A stretch of 64,000 nt of DNA. Source: Sphingomonas aliaeris. GTDB taxonomy: Bacteria; Pseudomonadota; Alphaproteobacteria; Sphingomonadales; Sphingomonadaceae. The stretch is taken from NCBI RefSeq assembly GCF_016743815.1, contig NZ_CP061035.1, positions 1,056,501 to 1,120,500 on the forward strand, written 5' to 3'. The first letter of the stretch is position 1; the number at the start of each line of letters is the position of its first letter. Below are positions 44,080-52,869 of this stretch, piece after piece. A program made the translations under genes and the position numbers. Below the pieces are notes generated by a model that saw only the letters and a list, made by a program, of their open reading frames with translations, searched no databases and was not told where the DNA came from.

Positions 44080-44793
44080 ATGACCGTGCCGAAAGTGCTC
44101 GCCTTCGACGTCTTCGGCACTGTGGTCGACTGGCGATCCGGCATCGCGCGCGATGCCGCGCCGTTTCTGGCGGAGATCGGGCGCGGCGATCTCGATCCGC
44201 ACGTCTTCGCCGACGAATGGCGCGGCCTCTACCAGCCGGCGATGGAGGAATGTCGGTCCGGCCGCCGCCCCTATACGCGGCTCGATATCCTCAACCGCGA
44301 AACGCTCGACCAACTGCTCCGTCGGCACGGCATTGATCCCGCCGCGATCGGCGACGACAGGCTGGACGACCTCGCCTTTGCCTGGCGTCGGCTCGATCCC
44401 TGGCCCGATGCGGTGGAGGGACTCGTCCGGCTCAAGGCGCATGTACCGATCGTCACCCTGTCCAACGGCAATATCGCGCTGACGATGGCGATGGCGCGCC
44501 GCGCCGGGCTGCCGTGGGACGCTATCCTCGGTGCGGAGGCGACCGGTATCTACAAGCCGTTGCGCGACAGCTATCTGGGAACCGCCGACATTCTCGGGAT
44601 CGCGCCGTCAGACCTCTGCCTCGTCGCCGCGCACCACAGCGATCTTGCCGCCGCGCGCGCCGCCGGGTTGATGACCGCCTATGTCGATCGACCGATGGAA
44701 TATGGCGGGGCACGCGCGCCCGATGCGGACTTCGAACAATCCTGGGATTACCGCGCCGACACGATCACCGGACTGGCCGGCCTGATATTTTAG
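44080..44793 (+). CDS. Haloacid dehalogenase, type II
   Basis: A 237-residue HAD-superfamily hydrolase. Motif I is VLAFDVFGTVVDWRSG with the nucleophile Asp. Motif II is VTLSNGN (Ser), the Lys lies in GIYKP, and the acidic motif IV region is VAAHHSDLAAARAAGL. The sequence is that of (S)-2-haloacid dehalogenases, which displace halide from short 2-haloacids. GGGAG lies eight bases before the ATG. The natural substrate may differ from haloacids. Confidence 0.88.
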   Translation: MTVPKVLAFDVFGTVVDWRSGIARDAAPFLAEIGRGDLDPHVFADEWRGLYQPAMEECRSGRRPYTRLDILNRETLDQLLRRHGIDPAAIGDDRLDDLAFAWRRLDPWPDAVEGLVRLKAHVPIVTLSNGNIALTMAMARRAGLPWDAILGAEATGIYKPLRDSYLGTADILGIAPSDLCLVAAHHSDLAAARAAGLMTAYVDRPMEYGGARAPDADFEQSWDYRADTITGLAGLIF

Positions 44794-45199
44794 GGCCGTT
44801 TTGAGGTGCAAAATAAATTTCAAAATCGGCGTCGGAGTCTTGCGTTCGCGCAAAGCCAGCTTTGACCACGCGTCGCTGCGCCACAGCATCCATCGAGCGC
44901 CGTGGACCGACGCCTTCCAGCGACGAACCGATCCGTTAACCATTCATTTACCGGCTTGCATCGGCTGTCGAATGGGCACAATCTGTTGGGGTTGAGTTCG
45001 GGGGCGGACCCAAGGACTGGTATGGACCAACCCGCATCACCATGTTGCGGGGGAAGCACCGCGCCGTCGCCGGGTCCCCGGACAGGGTCAGAATTCGTGC
45101 TTGGATATGACCCGCAAATGGTAGCAAAGGGGTTCGCCCCTGATTCGAACGGATCGGGAACACCGATCCGCTGATACGGTTTCAGTGAGGACGTGAGCG
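44794..45199. promoter_or_regulatory. Long upstream region of nrdA
   Basis: This 406-base region has no credible gene. It holds a CtrA-like half-match TTAACCATTCATTTAC at 44936-44951 and a short hairpin GATCGGGAACACCGATC just before the start. A run reading GGCACAATCTGTTGG at 44975-44989 faintly resembles an NrdR box, but no second copy was found. A long leader would fit a regulated nrd promoter. Confidence 0.35.
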
Positions 45200-47165
45200 A
45201 TGGATTTCAGGGACAGCCAGGAAGCGAGCGGACAGATGGCAGGCGATACGATGGGCGAGACGATGGAAGCGGTGCAGACGATGGTCGCGGCGGCCGGTGC
45301 GGCGCTGCTGGGCGATAAGGGCGGCGCTGATCGCAAGCTGGAAACGCGCGGCGATCTCCAAGGAAGTGAAGCCGCAACTTTACCCGGTCGAGGTCGATCA
45401 TTCGCGTGACGCATTGCTCACCGATTTCGGCAAGGACACGCTGACCGATCGGTACCTGTTGCCGGGTGAACGCTTCCAGGACCTGTTCGTCCGCGTCGCC
45501 TCCGCTTATGCCGACGATGCCGCGCATGCGCAGCGTCTGTATGACGCCATTTCGCAGCTCTGGTTCATGCCCGCGACGCCGGTCCTGTCGAACGGCGGCA
45601 CCGGTCGCGGCCTGCCGATCTCGTGCTTCCTCAATTCCGTGCCGGACAGCCTCAACGGCATCGTCGACACCTGGAATGAAAACGTCTGGCTCGCCTCGCG
45701 CGGCGGCGGCATCGGCACCTATTGGGGCAATGTCCGCGGCATCGGCGAACCGGTCGGCCTGAACGGCAAGACCAGCGGCATCATCCCGTTCGTCCGCGTG
45801 ATGGATTCGCTGACGCTCGCCATTTCTCAAGGCTCGCTGCGCCGCGGATCGGCCGCCTGCTATCTCGACATCAGCCATCCGGAGATCGAGGAATTCCTCG
45901 AAATCCGCAAACCCTCGGGCGATTTCAATCGCAAGGCGCTCAACCTGCACCACGGCGTGCTGCTGACCGATGCCTTCATGGAGGCGGTTCGCGACGGCAC
46001 AGAATGGAATCTGCTCAGCCCGAAGGACCAGACCGTGCGCGCTACGGTCGATGCGCGGTCGCTGTTCCAGAAACTGGTCGAAACCCGCCTCGCCACGGGT
46101 GAGCCGTATATCGTCTTCGCGGATCACGTGAACAAGGCGATGCCGAAGCATCACCGCGATCTCGGGCTCAAGGTGTCGACCTCGAACCTGTGCAGCGAAA
46201 TCACCCTGCCGACCGGCAAGGATCATCTCGGCAACGAACGCACCGCGGTCTGCTGCCTGTCCTCGCTCAACCTCGAGACGTGGGACCAGTGGAAGGACCA
46301 GAAGGGCTTCGTGGAGGACGTGATGCGCTTCCTCGACAACGTGCTGGAGGATTTCATCGCGCGCGCCGAACCCGGCATGGAACGCGCCGCTTACTCCGCC
46401 GCGCGCGAACGCTCGGTCGGGCTGGGCGTGATGGGCTTCCACTCCTTCCTCCAGGCGCGCGGCCTGCCGTTCGAAGGCGCGATGGCCAAATCGTGGAACA
46501 TGCGCATGTTCAAGCACATCCGCGCGCAGGTCGATGAGGCTTCGATGCAGCTCGCGGTCGAACGCGGGCCGTGCCCGGACGCCGCCGACATGGGCGTGAT
46601 GGAACGCTTCAGCTGCAAGATGGCGATCGCGCCGACCGCCTCCATCTCGATCATCTGCGGCGGCACCAGCGCGTGCATCGAACCGATCCCGGCCAACATC
46701 TACACGCACAAGACGCTGTCGGGCAGCTTCTCGGTCAAGAACCCGTATCTCGAAAAGCTGCTCAGCGAGAAATCGAAGAACAGCGACGCGGTGTGGAACA
46801 CGATCCTCGAACAGGGCGGCAGCGTCCAGCATCTCGATTTCCTCAGCCAGGAGGAAAAGGATTGCTACAAGACCAGCTTCGAGATCGACCAGCGCTGGCT
46901 GCTCGAACTCGCCGGCGATCGCACGCCCTATATCGATCAGGCGCAGTCGCTGAACCTGTTCATCCCGGCGGACGTCGAGAAGTGGGACCTGCTCATGCTC
47001 CACTTCCGCGCCTGGGAACTGGGCATCAAGTCGCTCTATTACCTCCGCTCGAAGTCCGTCCAACGCGCCGGTTTCGCCGGTGGCGTCGAAGCCGACAACA
47101 CGATCGACGCGCCGAAGTTCGAAGTCGAATCGAAGGATTACGATGAATGCCTCGCCTGTCAGTAA
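45200..47165 (+). CDS. nrdA: Class I ribonucleotide reductase alpha subunit, probable frameshift near the N terminus
   Basis: The catalytic body is complete from KEVKPQLYPVEVDHSRDALL to the C-terminal CxxC-like ECLACQ. It includes MPATPVLSNGGTGRGLPISC, NLCSEITLP and PTASISIICGGTSACIEPIP. It reduces ribonucleotides to deoxyribonucleotides with NrdB. The natural N terminus begins at ATG 45200 (MDFRDSQEASGQMAG) and runs to GGADRKLETR. Near 45344-45352 it continues in another frame (AAISKEVKP), so one base too many or two too few lie in the GCGCGGCG run. A start at ATG 45297 is possible but gives an unnatural N terminus. As an essential gene it is probably intact in the cell. Confidence 0.88.
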
Positions 47166-47187
47166 GGCGGGTCCCCTGACGCCAAAA

Positions 47188-47216
47188 GCCCCGGCCCGCA
47201 TGGTGCGGACCGGGGC
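47188..47216 (-). terminator. Hairpin terminator for the DUF2171 gene
   Basis: GCCCCGGCCCGCA and TGCGGACCGGGGC pair over 13 bases with one mismatch around TGG. Read on the minus strand the stem is followed by TTTTGG, so it fits the DUF2171 gene and may also stop transcription after nrdA. Confidence 0.65.
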
Positions 47217-47253
47217 CTGTACCCCTGCGCGCCGGGGCGCAGGACGGATCGGC

Positions 47254-47514
47254 TCAGGCTTCTTCTTCGAAACCCACCGCGACGTCCGCGTTGGCGCTCA
47301 AACGCACCTGGTCACCCTCGACGCCGGCGACGAGGCCGCCCGAGATGTAATGGTGATGCCCCTCATGCGATCCCGATCCTTCGGAGACCTCGGCACCGCT
47401 GTCCTTCTTGGTCAGCTTGATGCGGTCTCCCTCGACATGGTCGACGGTGCCGACATGCACGCCGTCCGCGCCGATGACTTCCATATGTTCCTTGATTGCG
47501 CTCAGATCGGCCAT
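47254..47514 (-). CDS. DUF2171-domain protein
   Basis: An 86-residue acidic soluble protein. EHMEVIGADGVHVGTVDHVE is the PRC-barrel-like start of the DUF2171 family, followed by KLTKKDSG and HHHYISGGLVAGVEGDQVRL. Function is not established in the family. It lies on the opposite strand between nrdA and nrdB, which it splits. Confidence 0.85.
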   Translation of the reverse strand: MADLSAIKEHMEVIGADGVHVGTVDHVEGDRIKLTKKDSGAEVSEGSGSHEGHHHYISGGLVAGVEGDQVRLSANADVAVGFEEEA

Positions 47515-47656
47515 CGTCGTAGCTCCTTCGTTACGGTTGCGGCATCTGAACGCGCGCCCGCCGGTTTGGATGCACGGTCATGAGGCATCGCGGATTTTAC
47601 CCCGGATCCGGCCCCGGTCGCGCCAACCGATACGCCGCGCGCAGCGGAGCCGCCGC

Positions 47657-47857
47657 ATGAGCTGGCAGGTCATCATCATGTTCGCGGTCGGCGCGGTGCT
47701 GGCGCTGGTCGGCGCCGGCCTGCTCCTCTCGCTCACCCGCCCGGCCGGCCCGGCCAAGGTCTATGTCTACCGCATGGTCGGCATCATGGCGCTGTCCGGC
47801 GGCATCGTCCTCGCCATGTCCGCCTTCGCGATGTGGGACTGGAGCACGCCGTCGTGA
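47657..47857 (+). CDS. Small two-helix membrane protein, 66 residues
   Basis: The product reads IIMFAVGAVLALVGAGLLLS as the first helix and MVGIMALSGGIVLAMSAFAM as the second. The stop overlaps the start of the next small gene (TGATG). The frame is open upstream, but the ATG at 47657 is the first one giving this membrane protein. No recognised family. Confidence 0.5.
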   Translation: MSWQVIIMFAVGAVLALVGAGLLLSLTRPAGPAKVYVYRMVGIMALSGGIVLAMSAFAMWDWSTPS

Positions 47858-48171
47858 TGCGCGCGTGGCCTCGACTACGTTCAGCCGGAATTTTCCTCGC
47901 GATCCTCGGATCGTTTCATCTGGTGTCTTCTCTTACCGGCTTTGGCGATTGGGTTAGGACGACACCACCCGCAACGAAGACTGTGCGTGCGATTGCCGCG
48001 CTGATCTTCGGCGGCGGAGGTCTGCTGGTGTTGCTGGGTAGCTTCTACGACGCAGAGATGAGGCGGGTCAGCTATCTCCTTACCGGCCTGTTCCTACTAT
48101 CAATCGCCATCCTCAACGCCGCGCTCCTGTTCAGCGGTAAAACAACCTTTTCCCACCTTCTCTCGGAGTAA
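47857..48171 (+). CDS. Small membrane protein, 104 residues
   Basis: Three hydrophobic helices are visible (AGIFLAILGSFHLVSS, IAALIFGGGGLLVLLGSF and LLTGLFLLSIAILNAALLFS). It overlaps the preceding small gene by one base and lies six bases before nrdB on the same strand, so it is probably in the nrdB transcript. No recognised family or function. Confidence 0.5.
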   Translation: MRAWPRLRSAGIFLAILGSFHLVSSLTGFGDWVRTTPPATKTVRAIAALIFGGGGLLVLLGSFYDAEMRRVSYLLTGLFLLSIAILNAALLFSGKTTFSHLLSE

Positions 48172-48176
48172 CCCCC

Positions 48177-49235
48177 ATGTCCCTCACCGAAGCCCGCAAG
48201 CAGTACAAGCCGTTCGAATACCCCTGGGCGTTCGATTTCTGGAAGCGTCAGCAGCAGATCCACTGGATGCCGGAGGAAGTGCCGCTGGGCGAGGATTGCC
48301 GCGACTGGGCGCAGAAGCTCAGCGATCACGAACGCAATCTGCTCACGCAGATCTTCCGCTTCTTCACCCAGGCGGATGTCGAGGTGCAGGATTGCTATCA
48401 CGAGAAATACGGCCGCATCTTCAAGCCGACCGAGATCAAGATGATGCTCGCCGCGTTCAGCAACATGGAAACGGTACACATCGCCGCGTACAGCCATCTG
48501 CTCGACACGATCGGCATGCCCGAAAGCGAATATGGCGCCTTCCTCGAATATAGCGAGATGAAGGACAAGCACGATTATCTTCAGACATTCGGCGTCGACA
48601 GCGACGAGGATATCGCAAAGACGCTCGCCATGTTCGGCGGCTTCACCGAAGGGCTGCAGCTGTTCGCCAGCTTCGCCATGCTGATGAACTTCCCCCGCTT
48701 CAACAAGATGAAGGGCATGGGCCAGATCGTCACCTGGTCGATCCGCGACGAAAGCCTGCACTGCGAAGGCATCATCAAGCTGTTCCACGCCTTCTGCAAG
48801 GAACGCGACTGCTTCACCAAATCGGTCAAGTCCGACATTCGCGAGATGTGCCAGCACACCGTCCATCTCGAGGACAATTTCATCGACCTCGCGTTCGAAA
48901 TGGGCCCGGTCAACGGCATGACGCCCAAGGAGATCAAGAAGTACATCCGCTACATCGCGGACTGGCGCCTCAACCAATTGGGCCTGAAGCCGATCTACAT
49001 GGTCGACGAACACCCGCTGCCCTGGCTCGCCCCGATGCTCAACGGCGTCGAACACGCCAACTTCTTCGAACAACGCGCCACCGAATATTCGAAGGCCGCG
49101 ACCAAGGGCAACTGGAACGAAGTCTGGGACGGCTTCGACAAGCGCCAGAAGGCGAAGGCTGGGCCTGCCGCTAACGAGGATCCGACGAGCGGCGAGGGGG
49201 ATATGTTCTCGCGCGCTGGCGTGGCGGCTGAGTGA
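48177..49235 (+). CDS. nrdB: Class I ribonucleotide reductase beta subunit
   Basis: A 352-residue radical-generating subunit. The diiron ligand pattern is present: FFTQADVEVQDCYHEKY, then METVHIAAYSHLLD, where E-x-x-H is followed three residues later by the radical Tyr, and later IRDESLHCEGIIKLF. GGAGTAACCCCC precedes the ATG. It works with the NrdA encoded 1 kb upstream; three small genes separate the two, which is unusual compared with adjacent nrdAB. Its stop overlaps the start of a DUF4145 protein (GTGA). Confidence 0.93.
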   Translation: MSLTEARKQYKPFEYPWAFDFWKRQQQIHWMPEEVPLGEDCRDWAQKLSDHERNLLTQIFRFFTQADVEVQDCYHEKYGRIFKPTEIKMMLAAFSNMETVHIAAYSHLLDTIGMPESEYGAFLEYSEMKDKHDYLQTFGVDSDEDIAKTLAMFGGFTEGLQLFASFAMLMNFPRFNKMKGMGQIVTWSIRDESLHCEGIIKLFHAFCKERDCFTKSVKSDIREMCQHTVHLEDNFIDLAFEMGPVNGMTPKEIKKYIRYIADWRLNQLGLKPIYMVDEHPLPWLAPMLNGVEHANFFEQRATEYSKAATKGNWNEVWDGFDKRQKAKAGPAANEDPTSGEGDMFSRAGVAAE

Positions 49236-49879
49236 GTACGTCTTTTCAGCACGATTGTCCGCATTGTAGCACCAGACGCGCGGGCTTTCGTGTCATGGCT
49301 CAGCATGTTTTACGTTCAGATAAAGCTATAAACTTTGTTATTGCGATATGCGGAGTTTGTGACTTTCCGTCTTTATACCGTTGCTTTGATTTCAAGTATT
49401 CTAGTCTTGGCGTCGGGAAAGACTTGACGAAATTTGAGACGGATTTCCCGGGAGATAGATTTGCAATAGCCGATATTTGGCCGTCAACGGGAGGAGATAC
49501 TCCTCCCGATTTGCCAGATAATGTTGCAAAATTTTTCGAGCAGGGAACGAATAATGAGCGTGCCGAACATTGGGACGCCGCAGGTGCCATGTTTAGAAAG
49601 GCGCTGGACGTGGGAACTAAGATAATAGACCCTTCCTTTTCAAATAAGAATTTGTCTCAAAGGATTAATCTCCTTCGTGAAAGCGGAAGGCTTACGTCTG
49701 ATTTAGCCGCGTGGGCCCACGAGGTTCGTATCGACGGCAACGAGTCCGTTCACGGTAATGATCCTGAGACTCGAGAGGATGTAGTCGCTATTCATCAATT
49801 TTGCCGAGCTGTACTTCTTTACACTTTCTCAATGCCGGCTTTAGTTGCCGCCCGAAAAAATCCAGACGCTAAAGTTTAG
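49232..49879 (+). CDS. DUF4145-domain (HEPN-like) protein
   Basis: A 215-residue protein. CPHCSTRRAGFRV and ICGVCDFP at the N terminus form a probable zinc ribbon. The C-terminal helical part has AHEVRIDGNESVHGNDPETR, the conserved block of DUF4145, a domain of the HEPN fold often found with restriction and other defence enzymes. GC content drops sharply compared with nrdB, and codons such as ATA and AGA become common, which suggests transfer. The GTG start overlaps the nrdB stop. Function is unknown. Confidence 0.72.
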   Translation: MSTSFQHDCPHCSTRRAGFRVMAQHVLRSDKAINFVIAICGVCDFPSLYRCFDFKYSSLGVGKDLTKFETDFPGDRFAIADIWPSTGGDTPPDLPDNVAKFFEQGTNNERAEHWDAAGAMFRKALDVGTKIIDPSFSNKNLSQRINLLRESGRLTSDLAAWAHEVRIDGNESVHGNDPETREDVVAIHQFCRAVLLYTFSMPALVAARKNPDAKV

Positions 49880-50055
49880 CTTGGCGCGAGGCTCGCTCAA
49901 GAGTTTTGATATTTTTTGAATGACGCTCGACGCTAGCCGATAATAGCGGCGATATCGTCGATGTAATAAAGATTAGGCTTCAATGTATGCTTAATTCCAG
50001 CGGTAAGTGGTTCATATCGACGCTTTCATATATTGCCCGATTAGAGGGGTGCTTT
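49880..50055. other. AT-rich spacer between the two HEPN-like genes
   Basis: 176 bases of low GC (for example AAGATTAGGCTTCAATGTATG). An ATG at 49987 is in frame with the next gene but is not preferred. It probably contains the promoter of the second gene. Confidence 0.3.
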
Positions 50056-50736
50056 ATGATAGGCAAAGATGTCAAGATGAATAAATCTGGGTTGGCAGCT
50101 ATAAAGCAGACCTCGGTTATACTGCGCAAGCATCTGCTGCATGCTAACGTTCCGGCTACTATTGGTGCATTAGATGAGCTGATCAAGATTTGCGATTACG
50201 TCGCGATTCCCGATGCCGCAACCTTGGCACTATGGCTGGGACAGGTTACCTCAAGGCTGCAGGATGAGATCAGTTCGAGAAGTATTATTCTTCTATCGGG
50301 CGACGAGGCGAGAATGTTTTCTCCTGAGATAAAAAAGTCTATTCAAGACGCCTTCCCGCAGACCATTGAAGATTTGGAGGAAGCGTCAAAGTGCTTGGCC
50401 TTTGGCAGGTTCACAGCGTCGGTTTTTCACCTGATGAGAGGCATGGAGGGGGCGGTAAAGGTTCTATGCAGACATCTAGATATCGTAAACGTGGACCTTG
50501 ATTGGGGGAAGCTGCTAAGTGCTATGGAATCCAAGATAAAAGATCTGCCTAAGGGAGAAAATAAGGACAAATGGTCTGAAAGTCATGTTCATCTTTATCA
50601 CGTAAAGCAAGCGTGGCGTAACGGGACGATGCATCCGAAAAAAACCTATTCTGAGGAGCAGGCCGTCGAAGCATTTAGAGCAGTCAATAGCTTTATGGGG
50701 CATCTTGCTATGTTAGTACAGGGGCCGAGTGCCTAA
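50056..50736 (+). CDS. HEPN-like hypothetical protein in AT-rich island
   Basis: About 226 residues, mostly alpha-helical. The C-terminal part has VKQAWRNGTMHPKKTYSEEQ; R-x4-H in this setting resembles the catalytic HEPN RNase motif (R-x4-6-H), and SVFHLMRGMEGAVKVLCRHL is like the first HEPN helix pair. The ATG 50056 has GAGGGG at the right distance; the earlier ATG 49987 would add 23 residues. GC content is far below the genome level. Possible role as an RNase toxin, abortive-infection or sensor protein; this is inference. Confidence 0.6.
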   Translation: MIGKDVKMNKSGLAAIKQTSVILRKHLLHANVPATIGALDELIKICDYVAIPDAATLALWLGQVTSRLQDEISSRSIILLSGDEARMFSPEIKKSIQDAFPQTIEDLEEASKCLAFGRFTASVFHLMRGMEGAVKVLCRHLDIVNVDLDWGKLLSAMESKIKDLPKGENKDKWSESHVHLYHVKQAWRNGTMHPKKTYSEEQAVEAFRAVNSFMGHLAMLVQGPSA

Positions 50737-51136
50737 GTTGTGGTCCCGAATGTCTCGAATATACCTTCTATCTTGATGAAATTAAATTTCGGCGTTGGGT
50801 GGGTTTAAAATCCACCTAGAAGCGGGTAGTTTGCTCTTCTTGGATATCTAATGCGGGGAAGTAAGCCGCCCCAACCACACCCCGTTCGTCCTGAGCCTGT
50901 CGAAGGACTGCCTTCCTTCGTGCCACGCATCCCGGTTGCGCAACGAGAAAGACGATGCTTCGACAAGCTCAGCATGATCGGTGGTGGGGAGGCGACACAC
51001 CCGCCCGCACACACTCACCCGCACCCTTGCCACCACCCACCCGCACAAACCCCGCCTAACCCCCACACCACACCCCTGTCCTACACCAACCCATCTGGTT
51101 AAACCCCGCCCCTCCACCGCCCGAGGGGAGCGAAGC
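50737..51136. repeat. Gap with inverted repeat element and C/A-rich low-complexity tract
   Basis: An element of the CGTTCGT...TGTCGAAG family spans 50882-50981 (CCGTTCGTCCTGAGCCTGTC with the inverted GCTTCGACAAGCTCAGCATG). It is followed at about 50990-51110 by roughly 120 bases almost free of G (CACCCGCACCCTTGCCACCA and similar). No gene is seen here. The element marks the right boundary of the AT-rich island. Confidence 0.7.
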
Positions 51137-52093
51137 ATGGCCAGACGTCGTCGCGCACCGAAACCGCGCAAGCCGGTGCAACCCCGCGCCTTCGTGCCCG
51201 TCCCCGGGTGCCAGCGCAGCGACGGGTGGACGCCCGAGCGGCAGGTCGCCTTTATCGAGGCGCTCGCGCAATCGGGCTGCGTGACGGAGGCATGCGCGGC
51301 GGTCGGCAAGTCGCGGCAGGCGGCGTACCGCCTGCGCACCGATCCGCGCGCCGCCAGTTTTCGCCTCGCCTGGGAACGCGCGCTGACCGTCGCGATCCGG
51401 CGCATCGCCGACAATGCCTATTCGCGCGCGCTGAACGGCGTCGTCACCCCGATCTTCTTCCAGGGCGAACAGGTCGGCGAACGCGTCCGGCACGACGAAC
51501 GGCTCGTCATGTTCCTGATGCGATACCGCGACACGCATTATTACGGCCGCGCGCGCGACAGCCAGATGCCGAAACCAGATCTGGACGAGGCCGCGCAGGA
51601 TCTCGACGTTGCGCTTCAGGCGGTCGAGGGCGATGCGATCGACGCCGAACTGCGCGCGGAGGACGATGAGGACGCATGGTCCGCGATCGAGCGCGAGGAA
51701 TGGGAGGCGCAGGTCCGCCGGGAATCCGGAACGGACGCCGGCACGCCGCTGCTCCACCCCGGCGAACCCTCACACGATGCCGATCCCCCGCCGGCGCACG
51801 CAAGGGGCCGGCAAAGGGCGGGACGTAGCGTCAAGTTCGTCAACTTCGCCTCGCGCAGAAGCCTCCGCCCGCCGCCCGATCACGCCATCCTGCGGCACCA
51901 TCCACCATCCGACGACACCCGACGCCACCGACCGGATCGGGCAGGCGACGAACCTCCACGTTCGCTTCGTCCCGCGCTTCGACCATCCCCGCCGGGGCAG
52001 CCGAATCGTTTACCTTCTGTTAACCTCTCGACCGGTAGCTCGGTTAAGGACTTGGCCACCAGCGCCGCACCGGGAATTTCTTGGGGGAAATCC
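51137..52093 (+). CDS. Helix-turn-helix phage/terminase-small-subunit-like protein, C-terminal end unclear
   Basis: The product begins MARRRRAPKPRKPVQPRAFV and has a DNA-binding-like part (RQVAFIEALAQSGCVTEACA, AVGKSRQAAYRLRTDPRAAS). An acidic helical region (DLDVALQAVEGDAIDAELRA) follows. Beyond KFVNFAS the composition becomes Pro/Arg-rich and looks non-coding. The frame has no stop and runs straight into the lipoprotein start at 52094, so the end given here is a boundary, not a stop codon. Either the true stop was lost by an indel or the two are fused. Small proteins of this kind are frequent in sphingomonads; the function is unknown. Confidence 0.55.
52009..52024 (+). promoter_or_regulatory. 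CtrA-like site upstream of the DUF4893 lipoprotein
   Basis: TTTACCTTCTGTTAAC fits TTAA-N7-TTAAC with one mismatch and lies 70 bases upstream of the ATG. It supports a promoter here and hence a separate lipoprotein gene. Confidence 0.35.
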
Positions 52094-52770
52094 ATGCTGT
52101 TTGGGATCAACTTTCGCCACGCGCGGCGGGCCGTTCCGCTCATGCTCGCCGGGCTCGCGCTTGCGGGGCTTTCCGGCTGCGCCACGACGACCGAATCGCG
52201 CCCCAGCGTGTCGAGCGAGGTCGTGCCCGACAAGGCGTGGCAGGGCGTCATCCTGCCCGCCGATGCCGCGCGGCTCACCGGCTTCGCCGCGCAATGGACG
52301 CCCGCGCTCGCCGCCGCGCGCCCGCGCTACGCCGCCGCGCTGGCGAAGGAGGGGGCGTTGCTCGATCCGGCCGTCACGCTGGATCACGTCGCGCTGCCGC
52401 CCGGCTCCTATCGCTGCCGCGTCGTGAAGCTCGGCGGCCCGCGTCGGCTCGCCGCGTTCCGCACCTTCCCGCCCGGCTTCTGCTATGTCCGGGGGAGGGG
52501 GCGAACCTGTCCTTCAGCAAGCAGACCGGCGACGAACGTCCGGTCGGCTGGCTCTATCCCGATGGCGATCGCTACGTCTTCCTCGGCACCTATGCGCGCG
52601 GCGACGTGAAGGCGCCGTCATACGGGGCGCCCGGCGCGCGCAATGCGCTCGGCCTGGTCGAACGCGTCGCGCCGTTCCGCTGGCGTCTGACGCTCGCGCC
52701 CGCCGACGCCACCGCGTTGCTGACGGTCTACGAACTTACCCCCGTCCCACTGGAGCAGCAGGCGAAATGA
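52094..52770 (+). pseudogene. DUF4893-domain lipoprotein, frameshifted as sequenced
   Basis: The ATG follows TTGGGGGAAATCC. The leader ends in the lipobox AGLALAGLSGC. The domain runs QGVILPADAARLTGFAAQWT and PPGSYRCRVVKLGGPRRLAA up to FPPGFCYV. It then continues in another frame as NLSFSKQTGDERPVGWLYPD, YVFLGTYARGDVK and LVERVAPFRWRLTLAPADAT to the end. The break is in the CCGGGGGAGGGGG tract at 52489-52500, where one more C or G restores one protein of about 225 residues. DUF4893 proteins are exported; their role is unknown. Confidence 0.75.
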
Positions 52771-52869
52771 TCCCCGGTCGCGGTGGGCGGAGTGTGCGGC
52801 GGGTGGAACGACGGCGGCTTGCCTTGCGTTAAGATGGCCAACTTCCTGATTTGAATTGAGGTTTCCCCC

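Noticed and set aside
44970..45199. Possible riboswitch or NrdR boxes before nrdA
   Set aside because: Only one weak NrdR-like sequence and a short hairpin were found; no conserved riboswitch core could be recognised.
45207..47201. 664-codon minus-strand open frame opposite nrdA
   Set aside because: nrdA is unmistakable on the plus strand; the antisense frame is an artefact of codon bias.
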